Assembly: GCA_034519525.1 (NCBI GenBank)
Contig: JAXHOJ010000018.1
Span: 1 to 64,000 of the forward strand
Source: Gemmobacter sp034519525
GTDB lineage: Bacteria; Pseudomonadota; Alphaproteobacteria; Rhodobacterales; Rhodobacteraceae
Direction: 5' to 3'
Length of the DNA stretch: 64,000 nt
The notes below the pieces were generated by a model. The model was not told the DNA's origin, did not search any database, and was given only the letters and a program-made list of their open reading frames with translations. This document shows, piece by piece, positions 16,843 to 23,906 of the stretch; positions within the stretch are counted from its first letter, which is position 1, and the number at the start of each line of letters is the position of its first letter. The position numbers and the translations under genes are program-made.

Positions 16843-18363
16843 ATGTGCAGCGTCAAAAACGGGTCGGTGATCGGGGCAGCGGCACTGCTGCTGGTCTGGG
16901 CGGCACCGGGCATATCGCAGGATGGGGCGGGCGAGGTTGTCACCAAGCAGTATGACGACGGCTCTATCTACGAAGGCACGTTCAAGGACGGGGTGCAGCA
17001 TGGCACCGGCACCTATCAGCTGCCCTCGGGCTATCAATATTCCGGCACCTGGGTCGAGGGCGAGATTCGCGGCACCGGGGTGGCGCGCTATCCCAATGGT
17101 TCGGTCTATGAGGGCGATTTTCTGGGCGGCAAGCCCTGGGGGCGCGGCAAGATCACCTATGCCGATGGCGGCAGCTATGAGGGGGACTGGACCGAGGGCA
17201 AGATCACCGGAACGGGTGTGGCGATCTATGCCGATGGATCGGTGTATGAGGGGCATTTCGAAGAGGCGATGCACCATGGGCAGGGCAAGCTGACCTCGCC
17301 GGGGGGCACGGTTTACGAGGGGGGCTGGGCCAAGGGCCTGCGCGAGGGCAGCGGGACGCTGACCTATCCGGATGGCACGGTGTATACCGGGGGCATGGTG
17401 GCCGGGCTGCGGGCGGGCAAGGGCAAGCTGACCATGCCGGACGGGCTGATCTATGAGGGCGACTGGGCGGCGGGGCAGATCAACGGCACCGGCAGGCTGA
17501 CGCAGCCGAATGGCGATGTGTATGAGGGTGCCTTTGCCGAGGGGCGGCGCGCGGGCAAGGGCCGGATGGCCTATAAATCCGGCGCGGTCTACGAGGGTGA
17601 TTTCAAGGACGATCTGCGCGATGGGCAGGGCAGCTATCAGGCGCCGGGGGGCTACAGCTATACCGGGGGCTGGATCGCCGGGCGGATGGCGGGCAGCGGG
17701 CGGCTGACCTATGCCGATGGATCGGTGTATGAGGGCGCGCTGCGCGACGACCTGCCCGAGGGACGCGGCAAGATCACCCATGCCGATGGCAGCAGCTATG
17801 AGGGCGATTGGGCCAAGGGCCGGATCGCGGGCAAGGGGCAGGCGCGCTATGCCGATGGGGCGGTGTATGACGGGCAGTTTGCCGATGGCGTGGCCGAGGG
17901 GCGTGGGGTTCTGACGCGGGCGGACGGGTTCCGCTATGACGGCGACTGGGTGAAGGGCCGCCGCACCGGCAAGGCCGTGGCGCAATACCCGGATGGATCG
18001 GTTTACACCGGCGATTTTGTCGACGGGCAGCGGCAGGGCAGCGGCGAGATCGTGATGACCGATGGCTTCCGCTACACCGGCAGCTGGCAGAAGGGCGAGA
18101 TGACCGGACAGGGGATTGCCACCTATGGCAATGGCGATGTGTATGAGGGGGCCTTTGTCGCGGGCAAGCGTCAGGGGCAAGGTGTGCTGACCTACAAGAA
18201 CGGCCAGATCAGCGCCGGGATCTGGGAGAACGGCATCCTGACAGCCCCGCTGCCCCCGGCAGAGCCGGAGGCCGCCGCCGCGCAAGAGCCTGCCGCCGAT
18301 GGGGCGGCGCCCGTTGCCCCGGCCGATGGGGCGGCGGCGCCTGCGACCGAAGGCGGCAACTGA
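16843..18363 (+). CDS. Secreted MORN-repeat protein (18 full 23-residue repeats)
   Basis: A 506-residue protein with a signal peptide (about 1-25, ending near PGIS-QDG). It then has 18 consecutive 23-residue MORN repeats of the form DGxxYEGxxxxGxxxGxGxxxY plus a degenerate nineteenth, and an Ala/Pro/Glu-rich disordered tail of about 35 residues. MORN repeats form a long curved beta-sheet used as a scaffold or lipid-binding surface; no catalytic domain is attached. I preferred the ATG at 16843 over the upstream GTG (16825) because GGAGG lies five bases before it. The gene is single, divergent from nadE, with no obvious partner. Role unknown. Confidence 0.88.
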   Translation: MCSVKNGSVIGAAALLLVWAAPGISQDGAGEVVTKQYDDGSIYEGTFKDGVQHGTGTYQLPSGYQYSGTWVEGEIRGTGVARYPNGSVYEGDFLGGKPWGRGKITYADGGSYEGDWTEGKITGTGVAIYADGSVYEGHFEEAMHHGQGKLTSPGGTVYEGGWAKGLREGSGTLTYPDGTVYTGGMVAGLRAGKGKLTMPDGLIYEGDWAAGQINGTGRLTQPNGDVYEGAFAEGRRAGKGRMAYKSGAVYEGDFKDDLRDGQGSYQAPGGYSYTGGWIAGRMAGSGRLTYADGSVYEGALRDDLPEGRGKITHADGSSYEGDWAKGRIAGKGQARYADGAVYDGQFADGVAEGRGVLTRADGFRYDGDWVKGRRTGKAVAQYPDGSVYTGDFVDGQRQGSGEIVMTDGFRYTGSWQKGEMTGQGIATYGNGDVYEGAFVAGKRQGQGVLTYKNGQISAGIWENGILTAPLPPAEPEAAAAQEPAADGAAPVAPADGAAAPATEGGN

Positions 18364-18465
18364 TCCGGCGCGGGCGGGGCATGCCCTGAGGGGGCGGGTT
18401 TTCGGGGACGGGTTTTCCTGCGCGGCGATCTGCGCTAAAGCGCCGCCTTCGCCAGAGGAAGCCCC

Positions 18466-19539
18466 GTGATGACCTGCGCCCCGCCCCGCGCCCCCCACAG
18501 ACCTGCCGCCCTGACCACGGTTGACCAGCTGCTGGCCGAGGGGCTGGCCGATCCGGCAGATGGCCCGGGGCTGCAGGCGGTGGCGGAAACCTTTCGCATC
18601 CGCCTGACGCCAGAGATGCGGGCCGTGGCCGAAGCGCCGGGGGTGGCCGCGCAATTCGTACCCACGCTGGCCGAAGCGGTGATCCGCCCCGAAGAACTGG
18701 CCGATCCGATCGGGGATCATGCCTTCAGCCCGGCGCCGGGGCTGACGCATCGCTATCCCGACAGGGTCATTCTGGCGGCGACGCAGACCTGCGAGGTGTA
18801 TTGCCGGTTCTGCTTCCGGCGGGAAACCGTGGGCAGCGATGGGGCGCTTTCTGCGCCCGAGCTGGATCTGGCGCTGGACCATATCCGCCGCCATCCGGCC
18901 ATCTGGGAGGTGATCCTGACCGGGGGCGACCCGCTGTCGCTGTCACCGCGGCGGGTGGCGGCGCTGCTCGCACGGCTGGCCGAGATCGACCATGTGCAGG
19001 TCATCCGCTTTCACACCCGGGTGCCGGTGGTGGCGCCTGAACGGATCAGCGAGGATCTGCTGGCCGCGTTTGACATCCGGCCCGCCGTGCATCTGGTGCT
19101 GCATACCAACCACCCCGACGAGCTGACCCCGGCGGCCTGTGCGGCGCTGCGGCGGCTAAACCGGTCGGGGGTGCCGCTGCTGTCGCAGACCGTGCTGCTG
19201 AAGGGGGTCAATGCCGAGGCGGCGGTGCTGGAACGGCTGTTCCGTGCGCTGGTGCAGAACCGGGTGAAGCCCTATTACCTGCATCATTGCGATCTGGCGA
19301 AGGGCACCAGCCATTTCCGCACCACGATTGCCGAGGGGCAGGCGATCATGGCGCAGCTGCGCGGGCGGCTTTCCGGCATGTGCCTGCCGACCTATGTGCT
19401 GGATATTCCGGGTGGGGCGGGCAAGGTGCCGATCGGGCCGGGCTATCTGGTGCCCGGCGAAGGCCCCGGCCAGCATCGGGTGACCGACTGGCAGGGGCGC
19501 GTGCATGACTATGATGATCCGCAGCCCGCGGATCAGTGA
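18466..19539 (+). CDS. Lysine 2,3-aminomutase family radical SAM protein (KamA/EpmB-like)
   Basis: A 357-residue radical SAM enzyme. The 4Fe-4S triad C109-x3-C113-x2-C116 lies in TCEVYCRFC, followed by FRRETVG. The PLP lysine is K320 in DIPGGAGKVPIGP, and HTNHPDELT is typical of the family. Members either interconvert lysine and beta-lysine or, as EpmB, make beta-lysine for elongation factor P. The length suits EpmB-like enzymes (about 340 residues) better than clostridial KamA (about 415). No efp or epmA gene is adjacent, so the role stays open. Two ATGs (18466, 18469) are possible. Confidence 0.82.
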   Translation: MMTCAPPRAPHRPAALTTVDQLLAEGLADPADGPGLQAVAETFRIRLTPEMRAVAEAPGVAAQFVPTLAEAVIRPEELADPIGDHAFSPAPGLTHRYPDRVILAATQTCEVYCRFCFRRETVGSDGALSAPELDLALDHIRRHPAIWEVILTGGDPLSLSPRRVAALLARLAEIDHVQVIRFHTRVPVVAPERISEDLLAAFDIRPAVHLVLHTNHPDELTPAACAALRRLNRSGVPLLSQTVLLKGVNAEAAVLERLFRALVQNRVKPYYLHHCDLAKGTSHFRTTIAEGQAIMAQLRGRLSGMCLPTYVLDIPGGAGKVPIGPGYLVPGEGPGQHRVTDWQGRVHDYDDPQPADQ

Positions 19540-19570
19540 TGGCGGATCAGTGATGGCGGATCAGTGATTG
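19529..19570. repeat. Three 14-bp tandem copies across two convergent stop codons
   Basis: CGGATCAGTGATGG occurs at 19529-19542 and 19543-19556, with a near copy from 19557. The first copy contains the stop of the KamA-like gene; the third contains the reverse-strand stop of the PCu(A)C gene. Each unit carries a stop on both strands (TGA forward, TCA reverse). Confidence 0.7.
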
Positions 19571-20025
19571 GAGTGATCGGCGCCGCCGGGCGGATCTATC
19601 ATGAATTCGATCTGCACCCGGCCCGCCTTTTCGAAGACCAGCGTGGCGGGCACCATCTGCCCTTCGGTGAAGGCGCCGGTCAGGCCCATCAGCATGATGT
19701 GAAAGCCGCCCGGTTCCAGCACGGCGGCATCGCCTGCGGGAATCGGCAGCCGGTCGATATGCGTCATGGTGGCGACGCCCTGCGCATCAGTGGCGCTTTC
19801 ATGCAGCATGGCCTTCTGCGCGGCAGGGGTTTCGATGGCGATCAGCGCATCGGCCTCGGTGCCATCATTGGCGATGACCATATAGCCCGCCGCCGATCTG
19901 GCGGTGGCGCCCGGCTGGGGGATATTGGCATGGATGATCTGCAGATCGCCCACGGCGGTTTCATGGGCGAACACCGGACCGGCAAAAGCCATGAACAGCG
20001 TGAGGATAACGAGGCTGGTTTTCAT
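19561..20025 (-). CDS. PCu(A)C-type periplasmic copper chaperone
   Basis: A 154-residue secreted protein with signal peptide MKTSLVILTLFMAFAGPVFA. It carries the copper-binding Met/His pattern of PCu(A)C: KAMLHE, then ATMTHI, and later GGFHIMLMGL. Such proteins deliver Cu(I) to cytochrome oxidase assembly under copper limitation. The C terminus ends in a His-containing tail (DHSNH). A DUF2946-like gene lies 154 bases upstream on the same strand, so the two probably form a copper locus. Confidence 0.88.
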   Translation of the reverse strand: MKTSLVILTLFMAFAGPVFAHETAVGDLQIIHANIPQPGATARSAAGYMVIANDGTEADALIAIETPAAQKAMLHESATDAQGVATMTHIDRLPIPAGDAAVLEPGGFHIMLMGLTGAFTEGQMVPATLVFEKAGRVQIEFMIDPPGGADHSNH

Positions 20026-20179
20026 CTGGAAAATCCTTGAAGGCGCATAATCGGGAAAGGCCCCTTCGGCCTTGGGATGCCGAAGGGGCAGTGAGGGGGG
20101 CACCAACGGGAGCATGGGCCGCCCTGCCCGGGAAGCGCGCGGTCTTGGGAAGCCTCCCGTCACACGCCCCGGGGGATGT

Positions 20180-20557
20180 TCAAAGGCGCGGTGGCGCGCG
20201 GGCCTCGATCTGGCCGGGGGCCCGGCCCGGATGCGGGGCGGGTGCGGGCGCCACAACGGCGGATGCGATGCGGGCAGACAGCGGCGGGGCGCAGCTGGAC
20301 GGGCCGCGCGGCGGCAGGCCCGATGCCAGCGGCAGGCAGGCGGCACATTCGGCACGGCCTGCGCCGCCGCCTTCGCCACAGAGCCAGCCGGCATCGCCAT
20401 AAAGGCTTGAAATTTCGGCTATTTCAGGGGGTTCTGGCTTTGCCAGCCGATGCGCATAACCCGCCGTTGCCAGGGCAAGTGCCAAGATCAGCGTCGGGGC
20501 CAGCGCCGGGGCAAGCGTCGGAACCAGCCGGAGGATATGTTTGCACAGCCGCATCAT
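20180..20557 (-). CDS. DUF2946-like small secreted/membrane protein
   Basis: A 125-residue protein with an N-terminal hydrophobic segment (LAPALAPTLILALALATAGYA), a C-AxC pattern (AECAACLPLASGLPP) and a Pro-rich tail ending EARAPPRL. The arrangement parallels the DUF2946-like protein at 1676-2050, which also has a CxxC after the anchor and a RAPP ending. It precedes the PCu(A)C copper chaperone on the same strand. Low sequence complexity limits certainty about the exact family. Confidence 0.55.
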   Translation of the reverse strand: MMRLCKHILRLVPTLAPALAPTLILALALATAGYAHRLAKPEPPEIAEISSLYGDAGWLCGEGGGAGRAECAACLPLASGLPPRGPSSCAPPLSARIASAVVAPAPAPHPGRAPGQIEARAPPRL

Positions 20558-20595
20558 GCCCCCTGATTGCCCGTTCAGGCGGCGTCACGCAACGG

Positions 20596-22125
20596 TCAAA
20601 CAACCGCACCGGCATGAAGCCGCCGCAGCAGCGCCCCGGCCTCGTCCAGCACGGTGGCGCGATGATCGGCGGCCATCTTGTCCCATGTGCGATACATCGG
20701 GGCCATGCGCGGGTTGGCGGCGAACCTGTCGCGGTGGCGATCCAGAAAGTGCCAGTACAGCAGGTTGAACGGACAGGCGCGCGGCCCGGTGCGATCCTTC
20801 ACCCGGTAGGCGCAGCTGCCGCAGTGATCCGACATCCGCGCGATATAGGCCCCCGAGGACACATAGGGTTTGGAGGCCACCACGCCGCCATCGGCAAACT
20901 GGCTCATCCCGGCGGTATTGGGCGCCTCGACCCATTCGAAGGCATCGACATAGACCGCCAGATACCATTCCTGCACCGCCGCCGGATCGACGCCGGCCAG
21001 CAGCGCGAAATTGCCGGTGATCATCAGCCGCTGGATGTGATGGGCATAGGCCATGTCGCGCGTCTGGGTGACGGCTGCGCGCAGGCAGGCCATCTGCGTG
21101 GGGCCCCCCCAATAGGCGGCGGGCAGCGGTGCGGTATGGTTCAGCGCGTTGCGCGCGGTATAGCCCGGCCCTTCCAGAAAGTAGATGCCGCGCACATATT
21201 CGCGCCAGCCGATGATCTGGCGGATGAAGCCTTCGACCGCGTTCAGCGGCGCATGGCCCTGCAGGTAGCGGGCTTCGGCGCCCTGGCACACCTCCAGCGG
21301 CGACAGCAGGCCGATGTTCAGATAGGGCGACAGCAGCGAATGGCTGAGCGCCGGGTCGCCCTCCAGCATGGCATCCTGTTCATCGCCAAAACGCGGCAGG
21401 CTTTGGGTCAGGAAATGGTGCAGCGCCTGCAGGGCCCCCGCGCGATCGGTGGCCCAGCCAAAGGGGCGCAGGCGGCCGAAATGGGTGGGAAAGCGCGCCG
21501 CGACCAGATCCAGCACCGCCTCGGTTTCGGCATCGGGGGCAAAGCGCAGGGGTTTGGGGCGCAAAAGGTCAGGCGCAGCGGGTTTGCGGTTTTCGGGATC
21601 GAAGTTCCACTGGCCACCTGTGGGCTTGTCCCCCTCCATCAGCAGGCCGGTCTTGCGGCGCATGTCGCGGTAGAACCATTCCATCCGAAGCTGTTTGCGA
21701 TCCTTGGCCCAGGCGGCAAATTCGGCATCGGAACAGAGGAAACGATCATCGGGCAGCAGCGTCACCGGCAGCGGCAGCGCCTCCAGTGCCGCGATCAGCC
21801 GCCATTCGCCGGGGCGGGTGGCGATCACCTGCCTCGCCCCGGTTTCCGCCGCACGGCGCAGCAGTTCCGCCGGGATCGACGGCCCGGTTTCGGGATCATC
21901 CAGCCGGGAATACAGCACACGCCAGCCCGCCGCGCGCAGTTCGGCCGCGAATTTGCGCATCGCCGACAGGATCAGCGCGATCTTCTGCGGGTGATGCGGC
22001 ACATAGCTGCCCTCGGCCATCACCTCGGCCATCACCACGATATCGCGGGCCGGATCGGCGGCACGCAGGGCGGCGATGCCATGGGTCAGCTGATCGCCCA
22101 GGATCAGGATCAGGCGCGGGGTCAT
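20596..22125 (-). CDS. FeS-containing bacterial cryptochrome/(6-4) photolyase, PhrB/CryB type
   Basis: A 509-residue flavoprotein that repairs (6-4) photoproducts with light, or acts as a photoreceptor. The four cysteines expected to bind the 4Fe-4S cluster are C347, C435, C438 and C451, each three residues below those I recall for Agrobacterium PhrB (350, 438, 441, 454). The active-site histidine pair is in AYAHHIQRLM (H363-H364). The N terminus RLILILGDQLTHG begins the antenna-binding Rossmann domain. I used the ATG at 22125 because the upstream frame lies in the repeat block. The gene is intact. Confidence 0.9.
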   Translation of the reverse strand: MTPRLILILGDQLTHGIAALRAADPARDIVVMAEVMAEGSYVPHHPQKIALILSAMRKFAAELRAAGWRVLYSRLDDPETGPSIPAELLRRAAETGARQVIATRPGEWRLIAALEALPLPVTLLPDDRFLCSDAEFAAWAKDRKQLRMEWFYRDMRRKTGLLMEGDKPTGGQWNFDPENRKPAAPDLLRPKPLRFAPDAETEAVLDLVAARFPTHFGRLRPFGWATDRAGALQALHHFLTQSLPRFGDEQDAMLEGDPALSHSLLSPYLNIGLLSPLEVCQGAEARYLQGHAPLNAVEGFIRQIIGWREYVRGIYFLEGPGYTARNALNHTAPLPAAYWGGPTQMACLRAAVTQTRDMAYAHHIQRLMITGNFALLAGVDPAAVQEWYLAVYVDAFEWVEAPNTAGMSQFADGGVVASKPYVSSGAYIARMSDHCGSCAYRVKDRTGPRACPFNLLYWHFLDRHRDRFAANPRMAPMYRTWDKMAADHRATVLDEAGALLRRLHAGAVV

Positions 22126-22161
22126 CGGATGGCCTTTGTGGGCGTTGACTGGCGGGGGCGC

Positions 22162-22510
22162 ACCCCCTCCCCAACCCTCCCCCTGGCAGGGGGAGGGGGT
22201 TGCGGCGCGCGGTCTGAGAGGCCGCATACCCGAGCCTGTTGGACAGGCCCCCCCCCCCCGCCAGCGGTAGAGAACCGCATCGCCCGGCCTGACACGCCAC
22301 GTCCCCCAAGCGGCGCGGCAGGCTCCCTCCCCCTGTCAGGGGGAAGGGGTTGCGTCGTCCGGTTTGCGAGGCCGCATACCCGAGCCTGTCGGACAGGCCC
22401 CCACCCCCCGCCAGCGGGAGAGAACCGCATCGCCCGGCCTGACACGCCACGTACCCCAAGCGGCGCGACAGCCCCCCTCCCCCTGCCAGGGGGAGGGTTG
22501 GGGAGGGGGT
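22162..22510. repeat. 150-bp tandem repeat block bounded by inverted 37-bp elements
   Basis: Units begin at 22177 and 22327 and a partial third begins at 22477, an exact 150-base period. Each unit opens CTCCCCCTG(G/T/C)CAGGGGG and includes GAGGCCGCATACCCGAGCC and AGAACCGCATCGCCCGGCC. A 37-bp element at 22162-22198 is the reverse complement of 22474-22510, and a third copy stands alone at 45493-45529. The period is a multiple of three, so long open frames run through it, but they have no RBS or recognisable domain. It fills most of the gap between the photolyase and SDR genes. Confidence 0.8.
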
Positions 22511-22525
22511 CACGACCAGAGCCCC

Positions 22526-23185
22526 TCACCACGGCACCTCATGGCCCTGCCAGTCGAAGAACCTGCCGGTCTGTTGCGGCGTCAGCCGCTCCAGCACTGC
22601 GGCCAGGTTCTGGGCGGCGGTTTCCGGCGGCACGGTGGGATGCTGTGCCTGATATTTCTGGGTGAAGGTTGTGGCCACCGTGCCCGGATGCAGGCAGACC
22701 ACGACCGCGCGCGGATGGCTGCGCGCAATCTCGATGGCGGCGGTGTGGATCAGCTGGTTCAGCGCGGCCTTGGCGGCCCTGTAGGCATACCAGCCGCCCA
22801 GCCGGTTGTCGCCGATGCTGCCCACCCGCGCCGACAGCGCGGCAAAGCGGCAATCGGCATCGCGCGGCATCAGCCGCAGCGCATGTTTCAGCACCAGCGC
22901 CGGGCCGGTGGCATTGAGCGCGAAATGCCGCGCCAGCGCCTCGGGGTTCAGCGCCTTCAGCGTTTTTTCGGGCGGCTGGCCGCCGATTTCCAGCGCGCCG
23001 GTGGCAACAATGATGCGGTGAAACGGCGGTTCCAGCCGGGCCAGCGCGCGGGCGATGCTGGCTTCGTCGGTAACATCCAGCCCGTCCTTGCGGCGCGACA
23101 GGCCCACCACCTCGGCCCGCGTGGCCATCTCTGCCGCCAGCGCCGCCCCGATGCCGCCCGATGATCCGATGATGAGTGCGCGCAT
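22526..23185 (-). CDS. Short-chain dehydrogenase/reductase (CsgA-like)
   Basis: A 219-residue Rossmann-fold oxidoreductase. The nucleotide motif GSSGGIG is at 7-13 and the catalytic Y-x3-K is YRAAK in GGWYAYRAAKAALNQ, with Ser upstream in ALSARVGS. The short glycine motif and TGRFFDWQGHEVPW end are typical of the C-factor (CsgA)-like SDR group. I started at 23185 (MRALIIGSSGG). Substrate unknown. It lies downstream of a divergent small membrane protein gene pair and next to the repeat block. Confidence 0.8.
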   Translation of the reverse strand: MRALIIGSSGGIGAALAAEMATRAEVVGLSRRKDGLDVTDEASIARALARLEPPFHRIIVATGALEIGGQPPEKTLKALNPEALARHFALNATGPALVLKHALRLMPRDADCRFAALSARVGSIGDNRLGGWYAYRAAKAALNQLIHTAAIEIARSHPRAVVVCLHPGTVATTFTQKYQAQHPTVPPETAAQNLAAVLERLTPQQTGRFFDWQGHEVPW

Positions 23186-23230
23186 GTTTCCCCCTGTCAG
23201 GCCGGGGAGGTAGGTGGCCACCTGCTCCGG

Positions 23231-23629
23231 TCAAGCGGAAGTAGCCGTTGGCCGGGCAAACAGGTGTGGCAAAAGGGCAAAGCCGATCTGTGCAGCAAGG
23301 CCGATCTGATGCGGCAGTTCGGCGTATAGCGCGAAATGTGCCCCCAAGCTGCGCCCCGCCAGCAACGACAGCCCGGCCTCGGCCAGCAGAAGCAGCGTCA
23401 GCGCCGTAACCCCCATGACGCCCGCAAACCCGTGCCCGATGGCCTGCCCGCGCAGAAGCCAGCGGCAGACCGCTGCCGAAGCCGCCAGCATCAGCGGGAT
23501 TTCAGCGGCCACGGCCCAGATCGCACCAAGTTGGGGCGCCACATACAGCACCCGCACCACACCAAAGGCAAACCCTATGGCAAAGACGGCACCGAAATAG
23601 GCAAGCCCCAGAACGAAAGCACGCGCCAT
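23231..23629 (-). CDS. Hypothetical four-helix membrane protein
   Basis: A 132-residue protein starting MARAFVLGLAYFGAVF, with four hydrophobic segments (about 3-25, 37-57, 68-92 and 103-125). A GGGGGAAAT purine run lies just before the ATG at 23629, supporting this start over the longer frame. I do not recognise the family. It ends 45 bases before the SDR start and could be co-transcribed with it. Confidence 0.6.
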   Translation of the reverse strand: MARAFVLGLAYFGAVFAIGFAFGVVRVLYVAPQLGAIWAVAAEIPLMLAASAAVCRWLLRGQAIGHGFAGVMGVTALTLLLLAEAGLSLLAGRSLGAHFALYAELPHQIGLAAQIGFALLPHLFARPTATSA

Positions 23630-23745
23630 GATTTCCCCCTTCCCGTTCAGCTGAAACAGGATCGCAGATCTGCCCGAAATGGGCTGCGGCAATTTTTCTG
23701 CAGCCCCCCTTCCCTTTCGCGCAACCCCCGTTATAGTCCGGCCCC

Positions 23746-23829
23746 ATGAACACGGGTTTCCATATCGCTTGCTGCGCGCCGCTGCGTGCCACCGCCACCC
23801 GTGGCCTGCTTCTCCTTAGCTGCCTCTGA
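23746..23829 (+). CDS. leuL: leuA leader peptide (attenuator), 27 residues
   Basis: A short frame, MNTGFHIACCAPLR...RGLLLLSCL, carries four consecutive leucine codons (CTG CTT CTC CTT) and a fifth just before the stop, 77 bases upstream of leuA. This is the hallmark of ribosome-mediated attenuation by leucine supply. A TATAGT -10 at 23732-23737 would put the transcription start within about two bases of the ATG, so the leader may be translated leaderless, as reported for trp leaders of rhizobia. The -35 is weak. Confidence 0.8.
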   Translation: MNTGFHIACCAPLRATATRGLLLLSCL

Positions 23830-23875
23830 GCGTGCCTTCGGGTGCGACCGCTCGGAGGTGACCAGCGCCCAGAGG
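23823..23875 (+). promoter_or_regulatory. Competing hairpins of the leuA attenuator
   Basis: CCTCTG (23823-23828), overlapping the last leader codons, can pair either with GGAGG (23854-23858), extended by GAGCG/CGCTC, or with CAGAGG (23870-23875). Ribosome stalling at the Leu codons would decide which forms. No U-run is present, so control may work by pausing or by sequestering the leuA leader. Confidence 0.5.
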
Positions 23876-23906
23876 ACCGAAGCATCAGAGACCAAGGATT
23901 TCCGAC

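Noticed and set aside
16096..18894. Very long minus-strand open frame (932 codons) across nadE and the MORN gene
   Set aside because: It is the antisense of the periodic MORN codons; repetitive GC-rich codons keep the reverse frame open. The sense strand has the RBS, signal peptide and repeats.
18466..19539. Assigning this firmly as EpmB of the EF-P modification pathway
   Set aside because: Motifs fit the KamA/EpmB family but efp and epmA are not nearby, so specificity is left open.
22177..22510. Possible CRISPR array
   Set aside because: Units are 150 bp, nearly identical throughout, with no distinct spacers and no cas genes.
20176..22665. 829-codon plus-strand frame opposite the photolyase and through the 150-bp repeats
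   Set aside because: Shadow of the photolyase continued through a repeat whose period is a multiple of three.
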